Shown here: positions 9,401-18,021 of the stretch, one piece after another
Position numbering within the stretch: the first letter of the stretch is position 1
Layout: the number at the start of each line of letters is the position of its first letter
From: an uncultured Lachnospiraceae bacterium
GTDB lineage: Bacteria > Bacillota > Clostridia > Lachnospirales > Lachnospiraceae
Assembly (NCBI GenBank): GCA_947566645.1
Contig: CANOKL010000007.1
Span: 1-64,000 of the forward strand
DNA: 64,000 nucleotides
Direction: 5' to 3'
The notes under the pieces: generated by a model
The model's database searches: none
The model's input: only the letters and a program-made list of their open reading frames with translations
Told to the model about the DNA's origin: nothing
Made by a program: the position numbers and the translations under genes

Positions 9401-10620
9401 CGCCTGCGTCCCTTGTATTTAACTGGGGAGAGGAGATCAGACGATTCGCACCAGAGCTTGAATTCTGTCTGGTTACCGGAACCCAGAAGGAACGCCAGCA
9501 GAAGATTGACAGCTACAAAGACTATGATGTACTAGTTACCTCCTATGATCTGCTGAAAAGGGATGTGTCTTATTATGAGGACAAGGAATTCTCCTATCAG
9601 ATTATTGACGAGGCACAGTATATCAAGAACCACACCACATCCGCAGCAAAGGCAGTGAAGGTGATCAAAAGCCGGATCAGATATGCCCTTACAGGTACGC
9701 CGATTGAAAACCGCCTCAGTGAATTATGGAGTATTTTTGACTATCTGATGCCCGGATTCCTGTATGGCTATGATACCTTTAAAAAAGAGTTCGAGATGCC
9801 GATTGTAAAGTATGAGGACGGGCAGGCAATGGAGCGCCTGCAGAAGATGGTGACCCCGTTTATCTTGCGCAGGCTCAAGAACCAGGTGTTAAAGGATCTC
9901 CCGGATAAGCTGGAAAAGACCCAGTATATTCAGTTTCAGAAAGAGCAGCAGACGCTGTATGACGCTCAGGTGGTACATATGCGTCAGACCATCGCAAGCC
10001 AGGACGGGGAGGAATTCCAGAAGACAAAATTAAAGATACTGGCAGAGCTCACAAGGCTTCGCCAGATCTGCTGCGATCCGGTACTATGTTTTGAAAATTA
10101 CAAAGGTGACTCCGCAAAGCTTGCAGCATGTGTGGAATTAGTCGGCAGGGCGATAGAAGGAGGACATAAGATTCTGCTGTTCTCCCAGTTTACCTCCATG
10201 CTGGAAATCATCGCAGAGCAGTTTGAAGAAAACGGAATATCCTTCTACACGATCACAGGCTCAACACCAAAGGAAAAACGGCTGAAGCTGGTAAAAGAAT
10301 TCAACGAGAACGACACAAGGGTATTCCTGATCTCACTGAAGGCAGGAGGCGTAGGGCTTAACCTGACCGGAGCAGACGTGGTGATACATTACGATCCATG
10401 GTGGAACTTTGCAGTACAGAATCAGGCAACAGACCGTGCACACAGGATCGGACAGAAGAATAAAGTAACGGTCTACAAATTAATCGCAAAAGGAAGTATC
10501 GAAGAAAAGATCGAAAAGCTTCAGGAAACAAAGAAAAATCTGTCAGAGCAGATTATCCAGGGAGACGGAAGCGGACTCTCCGCAATGAGCAGGGAAGACT
10601 TCCTGGAATTGTTAGGATAA
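6487..10620 (+). CDS. large SWIM zinc-finger / SNF2-family helicase
   Basis: A 1377-residue protein. A SWIM zinc finger (Cys62, Cys64, Cys73, His75) is followed by a Lys/Glu/Gln-rich, disordered linker (about 85-250) with four tandem 15-residue repeats. After a long middle region comes an SNF2 ATPase: Walker A in DDMGLGKT near residue 941, DEAQ in IIDEAQYIKN near 1038, and the C-terminal helicase half with DRAHRIGQ near 1320. The architecture matches the Firmicute HepA/SNF2 proteins with an N-terminal SWIM domain, thought to remodel nucleic-acid-protein complexes. It is translocase-like and not a proven unwinding helicase. It stands alone between two repeat palindromes. The linker makes it longer than its usual relatives. 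Confidence 0.93.
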   Translation: MREWKDAFHQSTLDQGKEFFERGKVLEFKEHNGVYTAAIIDRQRYGIRIVAKGEDEPYKMSCKCPLAKGGGKCKHMAALLYAIEADGADAKGNTQEAGQNMVQKQEAPETKSVPEAGEQADVQERERTGTEEKKDETRETTGIEEKKDESRTRKRGRPRKEKKEETEQKEKADQAKKKEETGQEEKTDQAKKREETEQKEKTDQVKKKEGTEQKEKTGQAKKKKTKADKAESGEAKQTKTEIQAEVQEETQQDEGEYYILSEDGIQKKTPVENVVQTAPAAYEEYSYFDCSQIFDSCGFTKSDVKNAMEIKRRGLVTLKDVHTGYTYNEDGQVGEAEAVGKEGKYSFPMRVLFSRTKILHAECHCKECERNYWRFYEQKYCAYTAAALKLAEEQLKKNPIGNATDRRGNGLLWSFRRRQVNQAVSDTMGQSVMLTPRLMVREGNLALTFKVGQGKQYVIKDLQEFYHNVRNSAMDTYGTTGTQISHHIDNFTDKGREWIAFIGSTVQEEKRFEEKLIEARTYSKRALGKKNEVELYGWKLDQFYETAAQEKVAFENRAEKKRGEMTFSKGNPRITMTIRKNYMKSKIFQGIEVECNLPYLFFGAKTAYYMKDNTFFQMDEEYVKRIRPFTDYADGTSFTFQIGRREMADFYYILLPKLRDVIDIMEEDPEEIEKYLPPEVEFVFYLDAEKNTVTCRPMARYGTKEISILDDFADSSVPRQRAREEEVLFLLSQWLPYHEVETDEIHCGEDEGLLYQFLEKGVGALLALGEVQCTKRFSNLNVARQIKMTTGVSVSSGLLNLEISAEDISQQELLDILNSYRLKKKYHRLKNGDFMGLEDDSLKMLDEMMRVMHLSPKEFIKGNMQVPLYRTLYLDKLLEENEDIYSERDEYFRNLVREFKTVNDSDFKLPASLKKIMRNYQKKGYRWLRTLESCQFGGILADDMGLGKTLQVIAVLLAAREEGKKGTSLVVAPASLVFNWGEEIRRFAPELEFCLVTGTQKERQQKIDSYKDYDVLVTSYDLLKRDVSYYEDKEFSYQIIDEAQYIKNHTTSAAKAVKVIKSRIRYALTGTPIENRLSELWSIFDYLMPGFLYGYDTFKKEFEMPIVKYEDGQAMERLQKMVTPFILRRLKNQVLKDLPDKLEKTQYIQFQKEQQTLYDAQVVHMRQTIASQDGEEFQKTKLKILAELTRLRQICCDPVLCFENYKGDSAKLAACVELVGRAIEGGHKILLFSQFTSMLEIIAEQFEENGISFYTITGSTPKEKRLKLVKEFNENDTRVFLISLKAGGVGLNLTGADVVIHYDPWWNFAVQNQATDRAHRIGQKNKVTVYKLIAKGSIEEKIEKLQETKKNLSEQIIQGDGSGLSAMSREDFLELLG
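6970..7149 (+). repeat. four tandem 45-bp coding repeats in the SNF2 linker
   Basis: Four consecutive units encode variants of KKEETEQKEKTDQAK. They are in frame and differ at a few codons, so copy number could change without breaking the gene. Confidence 0.85.
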
Positions 10621-10623
10621 CTC

Positions 10624-10684
10624 AATTGGGGACAGGTCATTTTTAATCTGGGACGGGGCATTTTAAAAAATGCCCCGTCCCCAA
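10624..10684. repeat. GGGGACGGGGC-family palindrome, copy 4
   Basis: As at copy 3, a half unit (GGGGACAGGTCATTTTTAAT) is followed by a palindrome with GGGACGGGGC arms. It lies between the SNF2 stop and the antiporter ribosome site. Confidence 0.9.
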
Positions 10685-10700
10685 CAGGAGGATGAGAGGT

Positions 10701-12017
10701 ATGAAAAAAAGTAATCCGGCCGCGCTGCTGCCCATCGGCGTGTTTCTGGTAATGTATTTAGGGCTTGGTATTTTGTTTGAGTATGTGCTGATGATTCCTA
10801 TGGGATTCTACAATATCCCGATTGTGGTGGCGTTTCTGGCGGCGATTCTGGTCGCCTGCCTTCAGAACCGGGAGGTGGGATTTGATGATAAGCTTGAGAT
10901 TATGGCGAAGGGACTGGCGGATAAGAATATTATTACGATGCTGTTGATTTTCCTTGTGGCAGGCTCCTTTGTGGGTGTTGTGGGGAGGAGCAGCGCGGAG
11001 AGTGTTGCGTATTTTATGCTTTCGCTGATTCCGGCGCGGTTTGCGGTAGCTGTGTTATTTGTTGTGGCATGTTTTGTGTCTACGGCTATGGGAACCTCGG
11101 TAGGAACGATTACTCTGATTACGCCTATTGCGGTGGCAGTGGCACAGGCATCGGGCTTTAGCCTTCCGCTTTGTATCGGCTCGGTTATGGGTGGTGCTAT
11201 GTTCGGGGATAATCTTTCCTTTATATCAGACACGACGATTGCGGCATGTAATGGACAGGGCTGTGCCATGAAGGACAAGTTCCGGGAGAACTTTGGGATT
11301 GCGCTGCCGGCGGCGCTGGTTACGCTTGTCCTGATTCTTGTGTTATCCTTCCGCACGGATTTGAGCGGATCCGTGTCCCAGGATTATAATCTGATTCAGA
11401 TTGTTCCGTATATTCTCGTGCTGATTGGCGGGATTGTGGGGATTAATGTGTTTGTTGTCCTTCTTGTGGGGATTGCGTCTGGAGCTGTGATCATGCTTGC
11501 TACCGGCCAGACCGCGCCCACAGATCTTCTTGCGAATATGGGTTCAGGCGTATCGGGGATGTTCGAGACATGTATGGTGGCGGTTCTGGTGGCTGCCATG
11601 TGTTCCCTGATCCGGGAGTATGGCGGTTTCGAGGCTCTGCTTTCGGCTATACGGAGTGTCTTTAAGGGAAATAAAGGCGGACAGCTTGGCATGGGTCTTC
11701 TTGTTCTTGCTATGGATGTGGCAACGGCGAATAATACGGTTGCGATTGTTATGGCAAATCCGATTGCCAGGGAGATGTCAGATGAATATGGAATCTCACC
11801 ACGCAAAGCGGCGTCGCTTCTGGATACTTTTTCCTGTATTTCACAGGGAGTGATCCCGTATGGCGCCCAGATGCTGGTGGCTATATCCGCGGCAAATGAG
11901 CTTGGCTTCGAGGTGTCTGCGTTTGATATTATCCCGAATCTTTTCTATCCGGCTATGCTGCTTCTGAGTTCCCTGATCTTTATCTTCGTGCTCTCGGCGA
12001 GAAAGCAGAAAGCATAA
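10701..12017 (+). CDS. Na+/H+ antiporter, NhaC family
   Basis: A 438-residue integral membrane protein with about eleven hydrophobic segments. NhaC-type features are the MGTSVGTITLITPIAVAVA segment, the GDNLSFISDTTIAA motif with charged residues inside the membrane, and a C-terminal MANPIAREMSDEYGISP stretch. The expected role is exchange of Na+ or an organic cation for H+; some relatives exchange organic acids, so the substrate is open. The start at 10701 is chosen because AGGAGG lies 9 nt before it but directly touches the ATG at 10692. It is followed by a strong terminator. Confidence 0.88.
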   Translation: MKKSNPAALLPIGVFLVMYLGLGILFEYVLMIPMGFYNIPIVVAFLAAILVACLQNREVGFDDKLEIMAKGLADKNIITMLLIFLVAGSFVGVVGRSSAESVAYFMLSLIPARFAVAVLFVVACFVSTAMGTSVGTITLITPIAVAVAQASGFSLPLCIGSVMGGAMFGDNLSFISDTTIAACNGQGCAMKDKFRENFGIALPAALVTLVLILVLSFRTDLSGSVSQDYNLIQIVPYILVLIGGIVGINVFVVLLVGIASGAVIMLATGQTAPTDLLANMGSGVSGMFETCMVAVLVAAMCSLIREYGGFEALLSAIRSVFKGNKGGQLGMGLLVLAMDVATANNTVAIVMANPIAREMSDEYGISPRKAASLLDTFSCISQGVIPYGAQMLVAISAANELGFEVSAFDIIPNLFYPAMLLLSSLIFIFVLSARKQKA

Positions 12018-12024
12018 AAATCAA

Positions 12025-12067
12025 AGCTCCGGGCCTGCCTTTAAAGGTATGCCCGGAGCTCTTTATT
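12025..12067. terminator. two-way terminator between antiporter and DUF2383-like gene
   Basis: A ten-bp stem AGCTCCGGGC / GCCCGGAGCT is followed by CTTTATT on the plus strand. The stop codon of the convergent minus-strand gene lies within the loop. Confidence 0.75.
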
Positions 12068-12475
12068 AAGCTTCTCTTCCACAGAGATCAGTTTTTTGCA
12101 GATTCCTTTTGAGATATGATCCGCATTTTCATACTCGTTCAGATAGGTCTGCAGCGACTTAATTCCCATATCACAACCGTCTGTAATCAGACTTGCAACC
12201 GTCTGGTCGCTTTCATCCAGTCCCAGCATTACATTTGTCTTAATCCAGGACATTCCTTTTGCAACAGCGTTTGGCTCCTTATACATTCCGCCGTGCTTGG
12301 TAAGAAGCGTGTGGATCTCATCTCCAAGCTTAAGGTGCTCCTCCTTGCTGTCTGTAAGTATTTTCTTCAGATCTGAGTTCTGAATCTTTTCTAAAGTCTC
12401 GTCAATAGAGCTTACAGCCATTTTTGTACCTGCATCACATTCCTGAAGCAGGGATATGGTATCCTTGTTTTCCAT
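12041..12475 (-). CDS. DUF2383-like / ferritin-like helical protein
   Basis: A 144-residue, all-helical soluble protein with a repeated Glu/His pattern (SKEEHLKLGDEIHTLL) like the DUF2383 ferritin-like bundle proteins of Clostridia. The molecular role in that family is not settled. The helices contain acidic residues that could bind metal, but a complete di-iron motif is not obvious. A ribosome site (TGGAGG) precedes the ATG. Next to it is a 430-bp gap with repeats and the divergent dehydrogenase gene. Confidence 0.72.
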   Translation of the reverse strand: MENKDTISLLQECDAGTKMAVSSIDETLEKIQNSDLKKILTDSKEEHLKLGDEIHTLLTKHGGMYKEPNAVAKGMSWIKTNVMLGLDESDQTVASLITDGCDMGIKSLQTYLNEYENADHISKGICKKLISVEEKLNKELRAYL

Positions 12476-12540
12476 ATAAAACCTCCATTTTGATTGGATT
12501 GTGAGAGTGCATTGGCACGGAACAATCCGTGTATCAGAAG

Positions 12541-12572
12541 CGTCAAAATAACGTTACTATTTGACGTTTATA
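12541..12572. repeat. short inverted repeat (CGTCAAAATA type)
   Basis: CGTCAAA and TTTGACG flank a small core that itself contains CGTTACTAT. It lies upstream of the DUF2383-like gene and could be an operator, or a decayed copy of the GTTACTAT repeats. Confidence 0.4.
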
Positions 12573-12639
12573 TCATAGTATTTCCATAATAACAGAAGTT
12601 TATTCGTAACGGCTAGTATAATCCGCACTAATTATAGTG

Positions 12640-12668
12640 TGCTTGATATCTGCGTCAGATGTGCGTCA
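12640..12668. repeat. 24-bp sequence shared with the 19-kb repeat block
   Basis: GCTTGATATCTGCGTCAGATGTG occurs here and, in the opposite orientation, at about 19012-19038 at the head of the tandem array. It is a dispersed fragment of unknown origin. Confidence 0.6.
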
Positions 12669-12685
12669 CAGTTTAGAGCTGGATG

Positions 12686-12723
12686 CGTTACTATGAGCGG
12701 ACGGTTAGTCCGTGAATAGTAAC
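12686..12723. repeat. GTTACTAT-family palindrome, copy 1
   Basis: A 38-bp imperfect palindrome with GTTACTAT / ATAGTAAC outer arms and CGGAC / GTCCG inner arms. It is base-for-base identical to 28269-28306, and two diverged copies occur at 31502 and 54131. Confidence 0.88.
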
Positions 12724-12762
12724 ACAGTCATTATAAATAGTAACAATAACACAGTTCTATAC

Positions 12763-12791
12763 TTGTCTTCTGTGTTTTGCCGTGTTATGAT
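12763..12791 (+). promoter_or_regulatory. promoter of the 12alpha-HSDH-like gene
   Basis: TTGTCT, 17 nt, TATGAT. It leaves a leader of about 110 nt. The rest of the gap (12476-12906) holds repeats and no gene. Confidence 0.65.
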
Positions 12792-12906
12792 ATTTCTATA
12801 TCTAGAGATCCGCAGGAAAATAATTTATACATCCTGACTTGTTTATTTTATAAGTTATTTTTCTTCGGTTCCAAATTGGGGATATAACAGAAAGGAGAGA
12901 TCTAAA

Positions 12907-13707
12907 ATGGGATTTTTAACAGGTAAGACAGCAATCATTACAGGGGGAGGACGTTCTGTTTTAAGTGACGGCAGATGCGGTTCGATCGGCTACGGAATTG
13001 CAACTGCTTATGCAAAAGAGGGAGCGAATCTTGTTATTACAGGACGTAATGTCAAGAAGCTGGAGGATGCGAAGGAAGAGCTGGAGAGGTTATATGGCAT
13101 TAAGGTTCTGGCTGTACAGGCAGACGTTTCTGCAGGAGCAGATAACGAGACAGTTGTTGGAAATGTTGTAAAGCAGGCAATGGACGCTTTTGGACGTATT
13201 GATGTACTGATCAATAACGCACAGGCATCCGCTTCCGGCGTGACTCTTGAAGACCATACAACAGAGCAGTTCGATCTGGCTGTCTATTCAGGGCTTTATG
13301 CAACCTTCTACTATATGAAGGCATGCCATCCGTATCTGAAAGAGACAAAGGGAAGTGTGATTAACTTTGCGTCAGGTGCAGGGCTTTTCGGAAACTTCGG
13401 ACAGTGCGCATATGCGGCTGCAAAGGAAGGTGTCCGCGGACTTACAAGAGTAGCGGCTACCGAGTGGGGCAAGGACGGTATTAATGTAAATATTATCTGT
13501 CCGCTTGCATGGACCGCACAGCTTGAAAATTTTGAAAAGGCATATCCAGATGCATTCAAGCAGAATGTAAAGATGCCGCCGGCAGGACATTACGGAGATT
13601 CCGAGCTGGAGATCGGGCGCGTATGCGTACAGCTCGCTTCCCCAGATTTCAAATATATGAGCGGCGAGACCATCACTCTGGAAGGCGGTATGGGTCAGAG
13701 ACCATAA
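12907..13707 (+). CDS. short-chain dehydrogenase, probable NADP-dependent 12alpha-hydroxysteroid dehydrogenase
   Basis: A 266-residue Rossmann-fold oxidoreductase. The glycine-rich loop begins TGGGR and carries an unusual insertion before SIGYG. The Arg in GRN after strand 2 suggests NADP(H). The active site shows Asn in NNAQ, Ser in NFASGAG and YAAAK, with the family ending MSGETITLEGGMGQRP. From memory, the NNAQASASG, SGLYATFYYMK and MGQRP segments are near-identical to bile-acid 12alpha-HSDHs of clostridia such as Clostridium group P and C. scindens, which interconvert deoxycholate/cholate and 12-oxo bile acids. It is a single gene with its own promoter and terminator and a GAAAGGAGAG ribosome site. 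Another SDR substrate remains possible without an assay. Confidence 0.78.
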   Translation: MGFLTGKTAIITGGGRSVLSDGRCGSIGYGIATAYAKEGANLVITGRNVKKLEDAKEELERLYGIKVLAVQADVSAGADNETVVGNVVKQAMDAFGRIDVLINNAQASASGVTLEDHTTEQFDLAVYSGLYATFYYMKACHPYLKETKGSVINFASGAGLFGNFGQCAYAAAKEGVRGLTRVAATEWGKDGINVNIICPLAWTAQLENFEKAYPDAFKQNVKMPPAGHYGDSELEIGRVCVQLASPDFKYMSGETITLEGGMGQRP

Positions 13708-13731
13708 AAGAAATGGAAGATGAACGATAAC

Positions 13732-13763
13732 AAAAAGAGAGAAGTTTTTTCTTCTCTCTTTTT
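13732..13763. terminator. two-way terminator between 12alpha-HSDH-like gene and lacZ
   Basis: AAAAAGAGAGAAG, six T, then CTTCTCTCTTTTT. It is flanked by A and T runs, so it can work for both convergent genes. Confidence 0.85.
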
Positions 13764-13844
13764 AATCTCATTGACAAACGGCCGGTATACCGATACAATT
13801 TTTCCCAGGCGGATAAGGAAATTATGAGAAAGACTCTTCAAACT

Positions 13845-16800
13845 CTAAATTCCGCAGAACGTAAAGCTGAACTCCATCTTCTTTTCTGCATCCAGCAGAT
13901 ATTCCGGATGCGTGTGTGATCCCCAGCTGTCATCTCCGGAGATTCCCATCTGCCCCTTCGAGGCACGGATTACAGTATAATGAACCTCTGGGAGTTCAAA
14001 CGGATGCGCTGCATTTTCCATCTCGTGGGGCGTATATGGAAGGGCGGAGAAGCACATAGGGCCATTTTCTGCAGTCATGGCAAAGCGCATACCCCTGCCC
14101 TTGCGGTCTGTTACCTCTGCGAAGCGGACTTCCTCCTTATTGCCGCATTCCTGGGGAACAAGATACTCTGCCACGTTATCCTTCACAAGATTCTGATAAA
14201 TTCCCAGCTTTGCCCCCTTCTTGCGGTCTGCATAGGTCTCGGCAGGACCAAGGCCGTACCACTTCACATGGTCATAATCCGCACTGATTTTAAACAGCAT
14301 ACCAAACTCCGGCATATCTCCAAGCTCCCTTACAGGGTCATAGGCCAGAGTCGTCTGAATGCATCCGTCGCCGAATACTTCATAGGTTACTTGACACTGT
14401 GCTGCAGGCGTTGTATTCAGATTATAGGTAAAGGTGACAGAGACGCTGTGCTCCCCTTCCTTCACCTCTGGAGTGCAGAGTGCAAATGCCTCCTCGCCCA
14501 GTGACTTGTGGGACAGGTACATACTGGCCAGCTTCCACTGTGCATAGCGCACCGGCATCTGATTTCCATTATCATTATCTACAGGCGCACGCCAGAAATT
14601 CGGCTTCGGCAATGCATCAAGCATCTCCTTTCCCCCATATTTGTAAGACACAAGACCGCCATACATGACAGAGAAGATTGCTTCAAAATGATCACCCCGG
14701 ACACCGATATTATGGCTGCTGCGGATTAGGACCGGCTTGTTCGTACAGATTTTTTCCGCCTTTGGAATCTCGTATACATACTGCCCAAAAGCAACCTCGT
14801 GTCCCTGGCATGCCCAGACAGTATCTGATTTCAGATGGAAGGATACGGTAATTACGTACTCTCCAGAGATCATTTCCTCTGGAACCGGAAGGGTATAGGT
14901 CTCTCGGGAGAGCGGCGCCACATGGGTTTCAAGAATTGCACATCTAACAATGACCCCATCTCTGGCAACTGCCACACGGCACTCATAGCAATCCGTATTC
15001 ACGAACAGATTTTTATTTATAATCTGTACCTCGGTCTTTCCAACCTCTGCCGTAATATTCTGATAATTAAACTTTACTTCCTGCATCTTCGGGGATGCCT
15101 CCCTGTTGCCATAGACAATGCCATTTCCGCTGAAATTAAAATCAGTGGGACGCTCGCCGAAGTCCCCGCCATATGCCTGGAATTCCTTTCCATAACGGTC
15201 CTTTTTATAAATAGACTGGTCAATATAGTCCCATATAAAGCCGCCCTGGTACAGAGGCTCTGTATCCGTAAGATCCGTATACTTATGCATAGCCCCGCAG
15301 GAATTTCCCATGGCATGGGTGTATTCACAGCAGATAAAAGGCTTACTTCTGTCTTCTGCAAGGAATTTCTTAATACTTTCTACAGAAGGATACATCTGAC
15401 TCTCCATATCACTTGTATCATTATATCTGCGGTCCTGGAAAACACCCTCATAATGGACCAGACGAGTCGGATCCAGCCTGCGGAACAGCTGTGACATCTC
15501 ATAGATATCCTTTCCGCCAAAGGACTCATTTCCACAGGACCAGATCAGGATCGCCGGATGGTTTTTGTCTCTCTGGTAAATGGAATTCACACGGTCCAGC
15601 ATCATATCCAGCCACTTCGGATTATCGCCAGGGACAACTTCTGAAAAATTGCCGGTCTCCTTTACAGTATCCCAGCTTCCGTGGGATTCCAGATTCGTCT
15701 CATCCATCAGGTAAATGCCATATTCATCGCAGAGCCTGTAGACCAGAGAATCATCAGGATAATGGCAGGTCCGGATTGCATTGATATTATTTTGCTTCAT
15801 AGTTACCAGGTCCTTACGAAGCTCATCCTCACTTACACAGCGCCCGCTTACTGCACTGAACTCATGACGGTTCACGCCCTTGAAGACGATTCTCTGTCCA
15901 TTCAGGGTCATGATGCGGTCCTTCATCTCAAACCTTCTGAATCCCACCCGTTCCGGAATTACCTCCACCAGAACACCTGCCGGATCATAAATCTTCACAG
16001 TCAGATCATAAAGATTCGGCTCCTCGGCACTCCAGAGCGCCGGCTTCTCCACCGTCCATGAACAGGAGAGACTATCCTTAAGCTCCCGTTCCTCCTCGAA
16101 AACAGTCTCGCCATGCCTGGACAGACAGAACTGTGCCTTCCCATCAGCCGGCCCCCCTGCCATCATCTCCAGATTTACACAAAGCTGTGCCTGTACCAGC
16201 GTCTCATCCGGGATAGCACGAATCGTCAGGTCACGCACATGCAGCTTCGGAACCGTATACAGATATGCATCCCGGTAAATTCCAGAAAAACGATAAAAAT
16301 CCTGATCCTCACACCAGCTGGAGGACGTCCACTTAAACACCTGTGCTGCCAGCTTATTTTCCCCATCTTTTATATATTCCGTCAGCTCAAATTCTGAAGG
16401 GGTAAATGAATCTTCGCTATATCCCACAAACCTCCCGTTCAGCCAGAGAGCAAGCCCGCTTTCAGCTCCCTGGAAGGAAATGAAGAGCCGTTCTCCCTTC
16501 ATTCTCTCCGGTACCGTAAAATATTTTACATAGCTTGCGACCGGATTAAAATATTCCGGAATTTCCCCGGGATGAATCTCATCATGACCCTCCCACGGAT
16601 ACTGTACATTGGCATACTGCGGAACATCATACCCTTCCATCTGAATATGCGCCGGGACATGAATGTCATCCCATGACCTGCAGCAGTAATCCTCTTTCTC
16701 GAATCCCGGAACAGCCGCTTCATAATTCCTGGCATAATGGAACTTCCAGAGACCGTTCAGACTTTCCTTAAAGCGTTCAAAGCCCGCCTCTGCATCCTGC

Positions 16801-16895
16801 TCTGAGGCAAAAAAACGATGATCCGAATGCGCCATAAGCCTTCCGTCACAAAAATACTGCGGATCCTTAACCTTCCCATAATCAAACATATTCAT
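13845..16895 (-). CDS. lacZ: beta-galactosidase, GH2 (LacZ type)
   Basis: A 1016-residue cytoplasmic enzyme (no signal peptide) that hydrolyses lactose and other beta-galactosides. It has the full GH2 order: sugar-binding jelly-roll, immunoglobulin-like domain, TIM barrel, and the C-terminal beta-sandwich found in long LacZ forms. The acid/base Glu is in ILIWSCGNESFGG and the nucleophile Glu in CCEYTHAMGNSCG. The barrel entry motif FKGVNRHEF is also present. The start at 16895 has AAGGAGG 5 nt upstream; the longer frame to 16922 lacks a ribosome site. It is divergent from an AraC-type regulator, the probable controller. Length matches the family. Confidence 0.95.
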   Translation of the reverse strand: MNMFDYGKVKDPQYFCDGRLMAHSDHRFFASEQDAEAGFERFKESLNGLWKFHYARNYEAAVPGFEKEDYCCRSWDDIHVPAHIQMEGYDVPQYANVQYPWEGHDEIHPGEIPEYFNPVASYVKYFTVPERMKGERLFISFQGAESGLALWLNGRFVGYSEDSFTPSEFELTEYIKDGENKLAAQVFKWTSSSWCEDQDFYRFSGIYRDAYLYTVPKLHVRDLTIRAIPDETLVQAQLCVNLEMMAGGPADGKAQFCLSRHGETVFEEERELKDSLSCSWTVEKPALWSAEEPNLYDLTVKIYDPAGVLVEVIPERVGFRRFEMKDRIMTLNGQRIVFKGVNRHEFSAVSGRCVSEDELRKDLVTMKQNNINAIRTCHYPDDSLVYRLCDEYGIYLMDETNLESHGSWDTVKETGNFSEVVPGDNPKWLDMMLDRVNSIYQRDKNHPAILIWSCGNESFGGKDIYEMSQLFRRLDPTRLVHYEGVFQDRRYNDTSDMESQMYPSVESIKKFLAEDRSKPFICCEYTHAMGNSCGAMHKYTDLTDTEPLYQGGFIWDYIDQSIYKKDRYGKEFQAYGGDFGERPTDFNFSGNGIVYGNREASPKMQEVKFNYQNITAEVGKTEVQIINKNLFVNTDCYECRVAVARDGVIVRCAILETHVAPLSRETYTLPVPEEMISGEYVITVSFHLKSDTVWACQGHEVAFGQYVYEIPKAEKICTNKPVLIRSSHNIGVRGDHFEAIFSVMYGGLVSYKYGGKEMLDALPKPNFWRAPVDNDNGNQMPVRYAQWKLASMYLSHKSLGEEAFALCTPEVKEGEHSVSVTFTYNLNTTPAAQCQVTYEVFGDGCIQTTLAYDPVRELGDMPEFGMLFKISADYDHVKWYGLGPAETYADRKKGAKLGIYQNLVKDNVAEYLVPQECGNKEEVRFAEVTDRKGRGMRFAMTAENGPMCFSALPYTPHEMENAAHPFELPEVHYTVIRASKGQMGISGDDSWGSHTHPEYLLDAEKKMEFSFTFCGI

Positions 16896-16941
16896 AAAAA
16901 CCTCCTTATAACATAAAATCATTTACCATAATATCTTCCCG

Positions 16942-17043
16942 TATCCAGCCCATTTAAAAGTCGCTTTCAGCGAGGGGCTGGATGCCGGAAACCACCACTT
17001 TATCGGCCCGGATGCCGTGCGGCGGGGTGCATGGCCCCGTAAT
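16942..17043. repeat. ATCCAGCCC-family repeat, copy 1
   Basis: A stem ATCCAGCCC / GGGCTGGAT around TCGCTTTCAGCGA is followed by a second module with GATGCCGTGCGGCGGGGTGC and CCCCGTAAT. Both modules recur at 31541-31612 with small changes. It lies in the divergent lacZ/AraC promoter region. Confidence 0.8.
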
Positions 17044-17185
17044 CGAAAGACTATTTTTCCAGCCATCTGCTTTTCCAATAGTAACAGGTATTTTTCTATG
17101 ATTTTTTTCATTATAGTATAACTGGACAAATGAAAGTGTAGTATGTTAAACTAAATAATACAATATTTTGAAACAGGTGACAAGT

Positions 17186-17995
17186 ATGCCGATACATTTT
17201 AGAAATTCTCCCGTAAATGAACCATTTATCTTCGATTCAATCGGAAACCGCTGGAGTCAGGACAGGGTCCTGCGTCCGAACGGATACCCTCTGTACCATT
17301 ATCTTCAGACAGAGAAAGGCAGAGGGATCGTGGAACTACAGGGAAAAACCTATACTCTGGATGAAGGGGAGGGGATCCTCATTGCCCCATATATCCACCA
17401 CACATATATGAAAGCTGCAGATGAGTGGATGACCTCATTTGCCACTTTTACAGGGATAATAGACAGCAGCATTGCGAAAATAGTCGGGAACCGTCAGGTT
17501 GTACTCATTGAGAAGGAGCAGGGAATTCTGATAGGAAAGCTGCTTGATTCGATCATGGATGAATGGGATACACTATCTTCCGACACGCGCACTCTGTCCA
17601 TCCGCTGTTACTGCCTTCTGATGTTTTTTACAGACAGTATGTATGCCACTGCGCTATCAAGGGAGCCGCTGTACCTAAGGTATGTAGAGCCTGTGATAAA
17701 GGAGATTGAAACTCATTTTGATTCTTCAGAGCTTACGGCAGCAGGGCTGAGCAGCCAGGTATTTATTACCCCTCAGTATTTGTCCAGACTGTTTAGAAAG
17801 TTCGTTGGATGTTCAGTCTATGAGTATCTGACGACCTACCGGATTAACCGGGCAAGGGAATTTCTGGTGTCCGACCCCCGCATGGAGGTGCAGAAAATCG
17901 CCAGACTGACCGGGTTCTCTGACACAAGCCACTTCATAGCCATGTTCAAGAAGGCAACAGGGGTGACGCCGCTGGAATTCCGGCGGCTGAACTAA
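17186..17995 (+). CDS. AraC-family transcriptional regulator
   Basis: A 269-residue regulator. The N-terminal half is a cupin-like sugar-sensing domain (IVELQGKTYTLDEGEGILI, then PYIHHTYM). The C-terminal 100 residues hold two helix-turn-helix motifs (TAAGLSSQVFITPQYLSRLF and IARLTGFSDTSHFIAMFKK). The ATG at 17186 is chosen because AGGTGA precedes it by 5 nt. It is divergent from lacZ and upstream of a sugar ABC operon, so it probably activates one or both when its sugar is present. The effector cannot be read from sequence. Confidence 0.9.
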   Translation: MPIHFRNSPVNEPFIFDSIGNRWSQDRVLRPNGYPLYHYLQTEKGRGIVELQGKTYTLDEGEGILIAPYIHHTYMKAADEWMTSFATFTGIIDSSIAKIVGNRQVVLIEKEQGILIGKLLDSIMDEWDTLSSDTRTLSIRCYCLLMFFTDSMYATALSREPLYLRYVEPVIKEIETHFDSSELTAAGLSSQVFITPQYLSRLFRKFVGCSVYEYLTTYRINRAREFLVSDPRMEVQKIARLTGFSDTSHFIAMFKKATGVTPLEFRRLN

Positions 17996-18021
17996 AGACA
18001 GAGGAACCGGACGCAGACAGT

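Noticed and set aside
16923..17129. 68-residue minus-strand frame just upstream of lacZ
   Set aside because: Most of it is the ATCCAGCCC repeat, and there is no ribosome site. It is kept as intergenic DNA.
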